Positions 1-12,447 of a stretch of 64,000 nucleotides of DNA are shown piece by piece. Within the stretch, counting starts at the first letter, position 1. Every line of letters starts with the position of its first letter. The translations under genes and the position numbers were made by a program. This stretch comes from Chiridota heheva (Eukaryota > Echinodermata > Holothuroidea > Apodida > Chiridotidae), in contig JAIGNY010002621.1 of assembly GCA_020152595.1 (NCBI GenBank), positions 535,001-599,000 on the forward strand. The letters run 5' to 3'. The notes beneath the pieces are model-generated. The model worked only from the letters and a program-made list of their open reading frames with translations. It did not search any database and was not told where the DNA came from.

Positions 1-907
1 TTTAGAATTATGGGAAACTATCCTTTGTTTTCTCTGTTATTCAACATTTTATGCAACTTTTAAGTTTGGGGACAATGGAATTTGTTAACAGGGATACATA
101 GATAATCAACTTATGCTAAATTGAAAGGCCGCAAAAATCTGGTTTTTCCTTCCTTTGCTATGATAGAAGCAATATTCATTACGCAATCTGGCACTTGTCC
201 AAATTTCACATCTCCCTTAGCAATATTTTCAATTAATTAAATATTGATTCTGTGATAAATAAGTTAAACGAGAGCATATATTTTGTTCATACTGTCCTCT
301 AAAAAACATATCATTAAGTTCCTTTATAATCTTTTTCAAATTATCTAGCTTATCAAAAATATAAAAAATTCAGTGCATGTGCATATTAATTTTGATGTGT
401 ACATGAATTTATTGATATAAGCCTTCATAATTTCATATCAATACTGAATAGAAAATTGTAAAAATAGTAGTTATTGTGTGCTTACACATTGAGGCAAAGA
501 AAGCGGGGGGGGGGGCAGGCAGAGGGAATGCCCTAGAGGATGGCACCTTCCCGGTTGCATGCTTTCTTACCGGCTGGGTGTTGAAATGTCCCAAGTTAAA
601 GATTACGTTTTATGCTCATTCTATAGTCTTGATTACAAGCCCATTAAATAAATTGTTGATGCCCTCGTGACGATCAGGTAAATTTTTTTAAATGGCACTA
701 GTATGAAATTAGATACAAAGCTTACACGCAAGACTTCCCTTTATCAAATTTTGCTACATCACAGTCTAGGCAATCCCATTAAACAGTTAAACAATTAAAG
801 GCCGTAATATTCCTAAATTTACACCGTAGCAACTACAGCTTTTCAGGACACTTATTTCGAGGAAATGTTCTCAAATGATTTTGTACCTGTGGGTTGAGGC
901 AGCGGAC
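1..907. other. No gene seen
   Basis: AT-rich sequence with a short G run at 505-515. The one open frame of 64 codons runs through the G run and has no recognisable content. Confidence 0.6.
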
Positions 908-1508
908 CAGTTGGCACGTCTTCCACACCTTCTTCAGTTGGTACGTCCCCCACACCTTTTCAGTTGGTACGTTCCCCACACCTTGTTCAGTTGGTACGTT
1001 CCCCACACCTTGTTTAGTTTGTTGTTCAGTTTGTACGTCCCTTCACACCTTGTTCAGTTTGTACGTCCCCACACCTTGTTCAGTTTGTACGTCCCCACAC
1101 CTTGTTCAGTTGGTTCCCCACACCTTGTTCAGTTGGTACGTCCCCCACACCTTGTTCAGTTTGTACGTCCCCCACACCTTGTTCAGTTGGTACGTTCCCC
1201 ACATCTTGTTCAGTTGGTACGTTCCCCACACCTTGTTCAGTTTGTACGTTCCCCACACCTTGTTCAGTTTGTACGTCCCCCACACCTTGTTCAGTTGGTA
1301 CGTCCCCCACACCTTGTTCAGTTGGTACGTTCCCCACACCTTGTTCAGTTTGTACGTCCCCCACACCTTGTTCAGTTGGTACGTCCCCACACCTTGTTCA
1401 GTTTGTACGTCCCCCACACCTTGTTCAGTTGGTGCGTCCCCCACACCTTGTTCAGTTTGTACGTCCTCCACACCTTGTTCAGTTTGTACGTCCTCCACAC
1501 CTTGTTTG
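908..1508. repeat. 27-bp minisatellite, about 22 copies
   Basis: The unit is close to TTGTTCAGTTTGTACGTCCC followed by CCACACC (27 bp). Units vary at two main places: GTTGG versus GTTTG, and CGTCCCCC versus CGTTCCCC. Because 27 is divisible by three and few stops occur, several frames on both strands stay open for 100-200 codons. These ORFs are artefacts. Confidence 0.95.
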
Positions 1509-2694
1509 CTATGTTAAAAAGGTGACCCTCAACAGAGATATACAAAAAAAAATCAAAATAACAGACAAGTCGCCTTATTGTTACTGATCTATTCATTCTC
1601 AGATTGAAAAAAGTACAAATATTTGCTATGCACAAGCTATGGATCACCTTTATCTTGGGGTCCAGAGAAGAACTTTCCATGGGGTCCAATGCAATCGTCT
1701 CGCTGTGAATTTAGACTATTTTGTTTAATACATACTTATCTATCGAGTTAAATTGATTTTATGCAACTAGAAAATCCTCCTCAATCATTCTAACCCTTAT
1801 TTGTTTTTTATGTTTTTGGGACATTATATATTTCCAGAGATGATCAATACTAATGACTATAATTATGATTTAAATCTTTTAGATTTAAAGAGTCATAACA
1901 GCGTCGTAGGTACATATTTGACTTTGTGCACATGTGGGGGACATATTTTGGTTTTATCCTAATTCAGTCTGTTATGTCCAACAAACAATTTATAAAGTGG
2001 GGGTTTTGGGTGGGGGTCGTAATATTTGGCCATATTTCTAGATAATTTCACAAAATAAAGGAGAAGTCGCGTTAATTGAAAGAGATTTCCCCCAAAATTG
2101 AAGAAGATGTCCCAAAGAAATTTTGTGGGAGAAATTAACTAATCAGACCCTTAGATGTTCCACTGAATACATTTCCCAATATATGTAGATCTTGGTGTTG
2201 ATGTTTTTAATTTACCCCGAATTTTGGTGCTTGTCCTAACTTGATCTAACATTGAGTGGCAAACTTTCGTACCTGCAAATTAAAAAAAAAAGTCACCAGG
2301 GTTTTTCGGACCAATAACAGTATGACAATGTTCCTGATAGGGGGAGGTGCACGGACATATTTCACGTGTTCGCCCCTACAGCTATAATGCTATCGTATAC
2401 ATGTTTTCCAAAATACGTCAGTCGGAAACTGCCCCGCAAACCTGTACCCCAGAATCAATCATCTTTCGCTACCCATGGTCATGGGTACCACTTCTTTATA
2501 CCATTTCAGGATTTTCGTTAACAAGATAAAAGATTACCCTTTTCCAACTGTTACAATACCCTGGCAAAGAATTGAATTAAGATCTGCAATACGAAAAATC
2601 TACATGCTTTCTAAACAATTCTCGCGGTCTTAAAATTTGTTGTACCGCAACTTAGAAGCATAAGACCAAATATTCCCAAACCTTCAATTTTTGA

Positions 2695-3005
2695 TCAAAA
2701 CAAGGTTAATGCCTTCATAAGAAGTGTTTCAAGGTTAATCCCCCATAAACCCTGCCCCTCTAGACAAAAATGTTAGATTCTTCCCTAAAATGTTTAGTAA
2801 ACAAGTAAGAAGATTAAGTTCCATGGCAATTGTCTATTTGTGACCAAGACAATCAGGTTAAAGTCTTCATAAGAAATGTTTTTAGGATTAACCGCCCATA
2901 AATCATCCCCTCCAAAAGAAAATGCTACAATCGTCCCTGATATGTTTCATAAAGTAACGAAGATTAAGTTCCCTGGTAATTGTCTATTTCTTAACCGAGA
3001 TTTTA
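2695..3005. repeat. Diverged tandem duplication, unit about 160 bp
   Basis: Two copies share GGTTAATGCCTTCATAAGAA-like, CCCATAAA..CCCCTC, and AAGATTAAGTTCC.TGG.AATT blocks in the same order. They are diverged, so the duplication is old. No coding content is apparent. Confidence 0.7.
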
Positions 3006-3139
3006 TAGCCAGAAAACGGATATCCTATCGCGCGTTCAACAAATTGCATGAATGTTTTCCCCTTTGCTGACATCATGCCGACATGGAGAATATAACCATG
3101 AACAGAGACATGCGAGGAAAATATGTCAACATAATATAG

Positions 3140-3320
3140 GGGACAGTATATAATGTAATAGGGACAGAATTTCCTAGGGGACCGAATTTCCTGTGAAATT
3201 CTGTCCGCCTGGACAATATTTCCTAGGATGTCCTGTTCTGGCGGACAGAATTTCCTAGTTTATTTTGTCCGGGGGACAGAATTTCCAGGGGACAGAATTT
3301 CCCGTTACACCGGCTTGTTT
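3140..3320. repeat. Cluster of GGACAGAATTTCC motifs, both orientations
   Basis: At least six copies of GGGACAGAATTTCC(TAG) or close variants occur within 180 bp, at least one inverted (GAAATTCTGTCC). Spacing is irregular (15-35 bp). It looks like a short-motif array inside a decayed mobile element. Confidence 0.7.
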
Positions 3321-3674
3321 ATTTTGTACCGTCTCAAAAAAATATAGGTAATTGCATATACAAATTTGTCATGGTTACGTATCATCAGATCATGGTGTTT
3401 ATGTAACCGAGCTCACTATTTTCGAGTAACAATTATCAAATATTTCAAAAAGTGTGTCTGAACAGCTGAAGTTTATTCTACATCAGTAACTTTTTAACAA
3501 CCTATATCGTACATGTCGTATCATCGAAAATGTAGTTCTTTATCTGTACTATAATTGAAAAATAAAGTTCACAAATATTTTCTGATAATGCATCAAATGA
3601 TAAGAAATAGGCCTACTTTTTAAACAAATGGACTTTATAACAGTTCTGCATTGTTCATTAATATCAAAAATATA

Positions 3675-3832
3675 CAGTGGCGCAACATTATGGTGGGAAG
3701 GGTGTATGGTAAACCCCACGGGCTCCGAGCAAAAATCGAGATTTGGGGTTCCGACCAATGACTCTACGATATGTTTGGTGCCCGGCTTCTATATTTCCCA
3801 CAGGCCCACAGAACTCTAGTTGTGCCACTGAA
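3675..3832. mobile_element. Short TIR element (hAT-like ends)
   Basis: The ends are CAGTGGCGCAAC and its imperfect inverse GTTGTGCCACTG, 158 bp apart. CAGTGGC...GCCACTG ends are common in non-autonomous hAT elements. I could not see a matching 8-bp target duplication. The interior is non-coding. Confidence 0.55.
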
Positions 3833-5937
3833 TAATACCCCATCAAAAACCCCGTAAAGAAACCATTTGTATGAGAAAAAACCACTACAAGTAATCGACG
3901 TTCCTGACAATGCAAGAATTGAAAACTGCTAAGCGAAACCGGAAAGTTTTGTGACGTCACTCCCAGAACGCTCTCATTATCAGCGAACTTACAGATACAG
4001 TGGAAATTCCATAAGCCAAGTTTCTTCTTTGCGTCACGACTCCTTTTCTTCAGAAGACATTGATCTTGATATATATCAGACCCTTTTGATGTAAATAAAA
4101 TGTTTTTAATATAGACGTCAATGTTTTCAATAATTACAAATTGAGCAAAATCTTTGAAAGCCTGTTAAAATTCGTAATTTAACAGTTTAAAAATAACATT
4201 TTGGAACAAATCAATGTACTAAGTCAATGGGTAATTTTAACATTAGGTTTCGTATTACAATTGACTATGTTAGGTTGTTGCCGAGCTGGGAAAGTCGGAA
4301 CGTAATTTGGTTTCAACCTATGATTTTTTTTTTGTAAGAACTTATAACTCGTGGTAATTTTTGCTACATTCTAATTCTTTAACAATAATGTACGTGCAAT
4401 ATATGATATTATCGTGTGAAATGTCAAATTAGGAAAAATATTTAATGCCGTCATGTTCAACTTCATAAATTTACAACTTTCAGTGTTAGGCCTAACTTAA
4501 GACACAAACATTGCAACGCAGGCTAGTCATTAGGCCCTTCGAAAAGAGAATATATATTTTAAGAAACTTGAAGCAATGGCTTATCTAAATAAATATATAT
4601 CTAAGAAAATAATAACAGTTAGTTAAGAAACATATTGTTGAAAAGTCGTTCTACTCCTGGTGTGAATACGTTAAATTTAAAGGAACACACACGATAACAC
4701 TAATTATTAGTCACATACCCACTGTACACGCGTATTTGCTGTGTACACTGGGTTGTTAAAGTTAGCGGAAAAATACTTTCTTATATTATCTACCTATGGA
4801 TATGACAGATGCTCTAAATCTTATTCACGTAACCGGGTGCTAAAATTGTACACAAAAAACAGTTTTTAAACAAATTATAGTGTCGAATCTCAGTAAAAAT
4901 CTATTAGTTATATTTTTCTCCGCAAATAAACCATTTGCGATGCAGCGTTATATGTATAGACATAGCTTCTTCCGTATACAGTATATAGAGCCTTGTTAGC
5001 TCCGTGAGGCAGGCCAATCACCAAAAAAGCAACAAAAAAACGGCAGCTAATTAAAAACAAAAGAAAATAGTAAATGTCTGTCATGATAAAAGAGGCCATG
5101 CTTGAAACGGAGCATTACATCAGTACATATAGCTACGATAGCACTATGTTGTCTGTGTGATGTGAAAGTGTCGCAAGAACGTTTGTTCTGAGAGTGACGT
5201 CATCACAAGTTCACCAATTTTTACGAGCAAGAACATGAGCTGATGAAAGCGAATACTTTATTAGCTTTTTTTTCTCTCGTTTCTGCTGTTACAACCAACA
5301 CAAATTTTGGAATAATTCTCTACCAAATTATCCAAATAATCAAGTTAAGAGTAATATAAAGACCCATGTATCAGTGTATCATGCCCTCTTTAATAATGCT
5401 AATATAATGTTTTTTGCAGTTTTCAATGCATAAAAATGTATTTAAAAACCTGCAAAATGACAAAGATAAGGAATGCGAGTTTGTGCTTTTTATGACAGTA
5501 GTCGTGCATTGCTACATAAATCCGTTCGAGGCTTAAGCTTAAAGTATTAGTTCTTCTTATTACTTCAGGTCGTAAAATATGATTATTAATTACCCGCACT
5601 ATTCGGTTTGACTACTTTCCTGACATATCCAATGGGTTTTGGGCCTTAAAATATAACAGAAAACATAACTACTTCAAGGAATCTGAGTATGTGATATCAC
5701 CTGATCACCACCAGTCCCTGCCCAAATGGTTCAAAGTTTAAACTTAAACATCTTTCTCCTTAACGGAATAAAATGTTTGAATGCTTTTATCACCAGTTTA
5801 TTTCTTTCAACGTCTTCTTTCATATAAAATGAACTTGCTTTATCCTTGAACTAATCCAGGCTACGCATTTTGATATGGTATAAGGCTTCTGAATATACTT
5901 TCTTCAACTAGTTTTCCTTTGTTCTCTATCGCAATGG

Positions 5938-6241
5938 ATGAACGTACTTATCCACGGAGCTTTTCGACCCATTGGCTCTTATTTATCTGTTTATAAAGAA
6001 AATTCGCATTATAGAAATATGGATGTTAAGGAAGAAAGCTCGTTCCAACAGTTTAAGAAAACGTCTTGTTCAGTTGTTAGCATTACTAGTGGGTATCATG
6101 ACAGTGAGGTTTCAAAACACATCCCTACTGGTGATGTCACTTGATGTAGATTTGATTCCAACACAGCTCGGTTTGGCATTCCTTAATGTGTGTAGATATT
6201 TAGAACAAACTTTGAATTGTATTGTATTATTCTTTTAATGG
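5938..6241 (+). other. Overlapping open frames of unknown origin
   Basis: Two overlapping frames stay open over about 300 bp. One reads YRNMDVKEESSFQQFKK and ends IPTGDVT; the other contains MLRKKARSNSLRKRLVQ. An AATAAA occurs at about 6298. The region could be the last exon of a + strand gene, but I recognise neither frame and see no firm acceptor. It lies just below exon 3 of the antisense esterase gene. Confidence 0.15.
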
Positions 6242-6512
6242 ACTGAAATGTTCATTATGCAAGCTCAAAAATGTCAGTGTGTATTTAATTTTTCCCAATA
6301 AAATTAAGAGCTATTTGTGGAGAATGTGTTGTCATACTTCGTGTTGATTACATCGCTAACACTAATCTATGAATGCCTTAAAAAATATCTCATATCTTTC
6401 ACCCCATGTAGGCTACAAAACAATCCTTGGCGACAATGTCGCTTTGATTGATCCTATTTGTAATGATTAAAAAGTTGTAGGAACCTATCCAATGAAAGAT
6501 ATTGGCTGGTAC

Positions 6513-6590
6513 CTGCAATGTTATTCTTGATCCATTTCAGCGCTTCATTCTGATCCCACAGTCCATAATTACCATGCAATTCATCATCCC
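6513..6590 (-). CDS. Carboxylesterase-like copy 1, exon 3
   Basis: Between acceptor TTTTTGTAG and donor GCAG|GTACC the exon encodes GDDELHGNYGLWDQNEALKW then IKNNIA. This is the G-N-x-G-L-x-D-Q-x-x-A-L-x-W-[IV] signature of type-B carboxylesterases, just ahead of the nucleophile elbow. The phase fits exon 2 and would fit an exon beginning with CT, as the duplicate's exon 4 does. I did not find the following catalytic-serine exon between position 1 and 6512. Confidence 0.85.
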
Positions 6591-6644
6591 CTACAAAAAT
6601 TAAATAATAATGGTATGTCATTATATAAAGCTGAATTTATCCGG

Positions 6645-6842
6645 AGCCGGTGCTTATCCCCGGTTACAATAGCGTAAGCGGATGAGAATATGACTCCCCT
6701 CGACCCCACTCCATCGCAGATTAACTCCCCAGCCGAATAGACTGAAGCAAGTTAAAGATGTGTGTTCAAGGAGCGCTCACGACGGGAATCGAACCCGGTA
6801 CCTTTCGAATACGAGCATTACTCCTTAGCCACAGCACCTCAT
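6645..6842 (-). mobile_element. tRNA-derived SINE
   Basis: On the complement a tRNA-like head begins GCTGTGGCTAAGGAGTAATG (A-box-like) and has GGTTCGATTCCCG (B box) at 6783-6795, followed by about 140 bp of body. It lies in the intron between esterase exons 2 and 3 of copy 1. The A and B boxes would act as a pol III promoter. Confidence 0.75.
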
Positions 6843-7759
6843 CATATGAACTGTTAAATTACTTAATATAATGTGAAGACATTGTTGATAAACTGAAACC
6901 TAAGTAATCATAATCTCATTTAATGGAGGTAGATTTTTAAATGTTGATGGTGTTTACAATGCATATAAGCAAGATGGAGACAAAACATCACGGTATGCAA
7001 AGTCTCCATACTTTTGAGACTTTTAAGACAAAGCCCTAAAAATCGGACTCATGGAGTTTTGTTACATAATCATTTCATCAACCGTGATCAACTTCGAATT
7101 ACAAAATGTGCCAACAAACTCATGAATATATTTCCAGATCAATAATGCGTCCCAAAATTATTTACTGTTCGGCAGTGTACTTCTTTAAAAATGTATAACG
7201 TGTAATAGGCTAAGCAATGGAAATTATTAGACCCAACTTGACAAAACTGACAAATTTATATATTTTTTGTTGGGGGTTGGGGGAGGGGGTGGGGTGGGTT
7301 AGAGATCACTTCCTCCATATCTATTCAAAAATGACAACACAATGATTTTTTTTCAGGTATAAACATGCTCTGGTCTTAAGAACGTAATTCATGCATTAAA
7401 AGTGAAGAATCAATGTATATAGGAATGATCGTCACTTTGTTTGGAACATCTCATATTGTAAATTTATGAAAAAAAATCTATTACTAAAAAGAAAAAATAT
7501 TAATAATTACGGCCAAAAATTATGGCCTTAAAGGTGGGAGAGGTGATTGACAAGTGTGGCGAAAGATTCCGTATAATTACCAAGCTAAGCTAATTAATAG
7601 TTTAAGAACTTTGACAAAGACAGACTTTGACAGACAGTTGGTCTATCAGCAATGATTGTTTTTTAAACCATTGTTTTTATTTGATAGAATTGTTCTTCTA
7701 AAGCACCACAGCGTCTTTGTCGGAGTTTTTTGTTGTTGTTGTTAAGCTCTCGTATTTAC

Positions 7760-7918
7760 CTGTTGCTATGAATCCAAATACACCAAGTCTGTAACTCAAA
7801 GACACAATCACAACATCATTAAGAGCAACTAAAGCCCTCCGTCGTAACTAGGAGAAAACGTGGCTCCGAAAATGAATGCTCCTCCGTGAATCCATACCAT
7901 AACGGGTATAGCATTTCT
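7760..7918 (-). CDS. Carboxylesterase-like copy 1, exon 2 (oxyanion hole), frameshifted
   Basis: The exon encodes RNAIPVMVWIHGGAFIFGAT, with the family oxyanion-hole HGGAF, then FSPSYDG, and in a shifted frame ALVALNDVVIVSLSYRLGVF and GFIATG. One base is missing around 7835-7840: the duplicate at 18.9 kb still has the extra A there and reads YDGRALFALND. The acceptor and donor (ACAG|GTAAAT) are intact. The missing base could be a sequence error, as RALBP1 in this window has similar ones, or a real lesion. Confidence 0.82.
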
Positions 7919-8209
7919 CTATGTGTTTAGAAGTAAACAAATTTAGAAAGATTGTTTATTAACTGCTGTAATTGATAATATTTATTATATGATTTCTATA
8001 AGTCTCTAAAATCAAGGGCATGTCTTCAATTGTTTAGAATAGACCTAAATTATACACCTAAAGTTGTACTAAAATTGACACCTATAGTTTAAAAGAAAAC
8101 GTGGGCAATCTGACGTAAAACAGTTATATGCTGGCAGACTAGAAGCAGGGACTCGTCTGGAGAGAGGTGCAACACCTCGTTCATGCATGTATCAAGCGTT
8201 TACGAAGCA

Positions 8210-8438
8210 ACAATCTTGAACAAAATTGTTGGGACCCTCACCAGCTTATTAAAAAGTTTGTATATTATTTTAAATATTTGTGTAGAGTTATTTTCACCCC
8301 CGCCCCTTCCCCCCTCCCGCTTGCTTCCCCTCTGCTCCCCTTTTCAATGTTGTCAACATATTTCACAACTTTTTCCACTCATTTCATCAGCATTGAACGG
8401 GGGAACGGGGCGTCCCAACGAGTTTTGTCCAAGATTGT
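8210..8438. mobile_element. TIR element family A, copy 1
   Basis: The left end CAATCTTGAACAAAATTGTT and the right end ending TTTTGTCCAAGATTG are inverted repeats of about 27 bp. The interior has a C-rich stretch (CCCCCGCCCCTTCCCCCC). It is the same family as 48403-48650 and the partial copy at 46634. It sits in the esterase copy-1 intron, and I see no counterpart in copy 2. Confidence 0.8.
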
Positions 8439-9102
8439 AGTCATAGCGTTATGAAATCATTCTCAACCAAGTTCACATCTGCATCGCAACCACATAAAAG
8501 AAATCTGAAGTAAGGGTCATTATGCCTTTCAATCTTATCTAGTTATTTAGCAGATTTATGATTAGTTATCTTACATTTTATAGTTTTTTGAAGTGTGAAT
8601 TATTTACACCTACATGACAGCAGCGGAAGGTATATACTAATTAAAGTAATCAGATCAAATATATTGAAAAATTCATTTATTTTCTATACACAGTTTCATT
8701 TGCTCGGAGATGCAACAGAAAATTAAGCATAATTTGTGGAAGGTGTGTCATTTTTTATTCAAATTGGTACTATGTACAAGCCATTTTAGAAAAACTATTG
8801 ACACATATTCTATGAAAATATTTAGAGTGGCAGGCTGGCCAATAAGAAGAAAGAAGCGTTTAAAATGGCTCCAATATCATTTGATAAAACAACATTCCCT
8901 TCAATCAAAGATAATTCATGCTTTAATTTGGCATTATTTTTTAAAACGGATTTTCGTCTCAAAATAAAGGATAATTAATCACATTTACCATCTAGATATC
9001 CTGTTTCACATGGTGTCAGAAAGGGGAGAAGGGCAAATTCTACTAATCATTAATGACAATGTTTGTGTTTACCAAAGATTGAGTTGATAGAACTCTACCT
9101 AC

Positions 9103-9522
9103 CGTTACATTAGGTGACCATATATTCACGTACAGACAATCCTCATCTTGGGGTTTTGTGATATTGTCCGCAAAAAGCTGCCAACATTGAGGTTTAAACT
9201 CCGTAGCATCGAGTTTGCCCGGCCAGTCCTCAACGGGTTCTGGCTTCTTGAATCGTAGATCGCCAAGTGGGGGTTTTGCAAATGGGATACCTTTGAAAAT
9301 GTCAACTGTTGTGTCAACTACTGGATGTTCAGTGCGAGCAAATTGTTCTCTGTAACCCAAAACATCTCCGTTTGCAATTTTGACAAGAACATTAACTTGA
9401 GATGCTGTCACTGCGAAGGAAATGATGAATAAAACGCGATGCAAGTCTGATGCACCATCTTGTTTTGCCAACACCACGTCTAATGTATGAATTTCGTAAT
9501 ACTCACTCTTTGTTATCTGCAC
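9103..9522 (-). CDS. Carboxylesterase/cholinesterase-like gene, copy 1, exon 1
   Basis: This is the N-terminal part of a type-B carboxylesterase (alpha/beta hydrolase, secreted or membrane-anchored ester hydrolase). Motifs seen: ANGDVLGYRE, then FKGIPFAKPPLGDLRFKKPE, and EDCLYVNIWSPNVT, which are the family's first beta strands and its EDCLYLNV signature. A hydrophobic stretch, LHRVLFIISFAVTAS, about residues 28-42, may be a signal peptide core, so the true start may differ from the Met at 9522. The exon ends NVT followed by donor GTAGGT, phase 0. It joins exon 2 at 7918. A degraded duplicate lies at 22905-23190. The substrate cannot be told from this part. Confidence 0.85.
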
Positions 9523-10269
9523 TTTCTGTGACTGCAGTCACGGCACAATCAAATATTGGATGTATAAAAGGTAAAACAAGTTGTTTTTATTGTTGATCTA
9601 ACTTTGTTAAATTTAATTCCTACATGGTAAGATTTAATTCTAGGTCTAAGTAGTCAAAAGGTATTTGCAGTATATTTTTTGTTTTATTTATTCGTTTACT
9701 CCTCTTATCTATATAGCCCATTCAGCTGAAAGCTGGTTTGCGATAACATTTATTATCATTATTTAGGTTTACAATGTAATTAAAAACAACAAAAATAAAT
9801 TATAAAGTAAAATGTAGGATAAAACGTAAGTATTCTATTCTATTACTAGCTACGTAGACTTGCAAACAAAAACTGTTCAAGGTACGTTCAAAGTTCATTG
9901 GTTCAGTCATACCAATTGCTTTGTGTATATCCTGTTGATAAGACAAGCTAATGATATCCATCCCCTGGCAAAATCTGTCTTTATAAACTTCCTTAATAAT
10001 CTATTTTCTTATTCCCATGTGTGATTTCCTGGAGTTGATATATTATTCTCCTCTTCCTCCTTCTCCTCCTCAAATGGGTGCGAATGGTGCATACTATACT
10101 ATATTTTACGTCCTCCCCCCCCCCCTCTTTCCCCTCAAGATACAAATATCACAATTATTAGACCAAGCAAATATAAGATTTTTCTGAAAAGTAAAACATT
10201 CATTTAGCTTGGTAGCGAAACTGTCAAACTGTTATGGTGGTCAAAAATACAGATCCGCAAGGAAATGTA

Positions 10270-10390
10270 ACTTTACTCTTAGTGCATGCGTCTTAAATTT
10301 TAAGCGTCTTAAAAAATGTTGAGCGTCTTAAGAAATTACGAGCATCTTAAGAAATTATGAGCATCTTAAGAAATTATGAGCGTCTGCATG
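10270..10390. repeat. Short tandem repeat, unit about 20 bp
   Basis: About five units of GAGCATCTTAAGAAATTAT and variants (GCGTCTTAAA..) occur. The array is flanked by GTGCATGCGTCTTAAA and GCGTCTGCATG, so it begins and ends in related motifs. Confidence 0.8.
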
Positions 10391-11235
10391 AAGTTTATTA
10401 AATTGATTTTACCAGTTAAGCAGGCATTTTGTTAATTTACATAATATCTGATCTAACTTTGAAAGAAATTCCTTCAGCCTCTCGGGTGTGCATTTCTGGG
10501 ATAATCTTGATACTGTGATAAGAAAGATCACATCAATTTCTGTGAATAATAGGAACATATTGAGCAATCACGTCGGCTAGTTTCGTACTAGTTGCTGTTA
10601 TTTCCTAGACCTTAAATTGAGGAGTGAGCTGGGGGTTCTTAGGGAGGAATGCGGTAAAGTTTAAATGTGATGGTAACATTATATGATTATAATATATTGT
10701 ATCATATCTAGGAAATGTGTTATTTTCACATGTTTTCTCCGATATAATTTTTATGTTTGTTTGCACGTGTCTTCATTGTAAGAGCAACGGGTGTCTCAGA
10801 CCTCCACCAGCCATATAAGCTTTGTTGCATTGTAACATTTTTGTATCATTATTGTGGGCATCAATAGATCAAATAAAATCATATCAGTGGCATGTTTGTC
10901 CACGTTCTATACTATTGAACAAGAATAACATTTGTGGGAACGCCAAATAGGCTTCTTTAAGCAGTTAAGAGTGCTTACGGACGAAATATATGGGACACAT
11001 TCGAGACAAATATATGCATTACTTAGATGAGGCAAGGGAGGACTGGCTACACTCTTGAGAAAAAGCGGCCTTGATTATGTGCGAAATTGTATGGCGGAAT
11101 GAAGACAAATATGATATATTTTAGCATGTTAATGGATCTGTACAAATGGTACTTCTTCAGTGGCGTCGCCAAAGATTTTAGTTTAAGTGGCACAACCTGA
11201 CAACAGTCAGACAGTTGAGATAAAGAAAAGAAAAA

Positions 11236-11340
11236 GTAAAATTACGTTAAATATATGGACCAGTGCCAAACCCACAAAATGGTGTTAAATATAGAGGTCC
11301 AGAGCAAAACCCACAAAAATGGTGTTATAGATATGTGTCC
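11236..11340. repeat. Tandem duplication, unit about 45 bp
   Basis: Two copies of a block containing GTTAAATATA..G.CCAG.GC and AACCCACAAAATGGT occur head to tail. Confidence 0.6.
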
Positions 11341-12447
11341 CAAGTCCTAAAATTTCCGTGTTCTGATTCCCAAAATACCTTAAAATAAACCAAACAACTG
11401 TTGTTGAGGAATATATGAGTACACAGTTTCAAGAGAAAAGAAATTAATATCATCAAATTAATATAAACTAATGTAGTAATTGTTTGGATATCCAATTGTA
11501 ACCAGGTACGAAACAAATTACCCTAATGTTGTGAAGAATATAAATTCAGGCAAGATCTTTCCAAATTGCTAGAAGAGTAAGGATCTTTCTCCTCTTTAAA
11601 ATGTTGGACCCATACATGTATGCATCATCCGTGATATTTAGGTGATGCCGATTTTTCACTTGTATGTATGAGGGTGTGTGTGTTAGGAGGAGGGGGTTGC
11701 AGTAGTTCAACCAGGGTGTTTGCGAATATGTCAATGATACTCTCGTATGCATAATACAGCAGTACATAATTACTCGGAAGTTCAACAACTACCTTTGGTG
11801 GTATTTTGTTAACTTTCGCTTTTTCACAATCTAAACCCTTCATCAACTTTTATCGCGTTTTGAACCACCAAAGGGCATGGCCGTCTGTGATCGTGATTTC
11901 CTTTAATGAGCCCTTTACTGAAATTTCAAAATGAGTCTAAAGCTTAAAATCATAGGTCTATGGATTAATACGGCTCTAACCTTCTTGAAAAGATCCGCGC
12001 GACTAGATCGTTCTTGCTATTTAAAAAAAGTTTGTTCGTATTTTTGCGTAAATGTTAATCTGTTGATTATTCTTTTGTATAGAACCTCCTTAAACAGTTA
12101 AAATGTGGATTAACTAAGAACTTGAAATTTTACGTTACTTTAAATACCAGCATAAAAAACGGCCCTCAGACAGACCACATGCATATCTTATGTGTAAGTC
12201 TTCTGAAGCTCCCCTGTTTGTGTTAATTAAGTCGTAGCTCGAACACTAAAGATCGTATTTTCAAACTGTTAATACTGTGTTACTCAATCCATTTTATGTT
12301 TTTATTTATTTGTAAACACCTAGATATATATGAAGACCAACATTCTTGATATTTATTCAGTTATTGAATAAAACGTATCTTTTCTGCTTTCACTCTTTTT
12401 CTGATCAATGAATACCAAACATCTTTTTACTTGTTTTTATTTCTTAC

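Larger units (their letters stand above)
1509..6512. other. No gene recognised apart from the listed repeats
   Basis: Holds the repeats at 2695-3005, 3140-3320 and 3675-3832 and the unknown frames at 5938-6241. The next esterase exon (nucleophile Ser) was expected on the - strand here but was not found. Confidence 0.5.
9623..12447. other. No gene recognised
   Basis: AT-rich sequence with the short repeats at 10270 and 11236, and a pyrimidine tract near 10070-10130. A last exon of the esterase copy 2 could lie here on the - strand but I could not identify it. Confidence 0.5.

Noticed and set aside
875-1689. Several 100-216 codon open frames on both strands
   Set aside because: They come from a 27-bp tandem unit (a multiple of three) that lacks stops. 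All frames are equally open, which is not how a real gene behaves.
7255-7310. G-rich stretch GGGGGTTGGGGGAGGGGGTG as a regulatory quadruplex
   Set aside because: It could fold as a quadruplex, but similar G- or C-runs are scattered through repeats here and nothing ties this one to a promoter.
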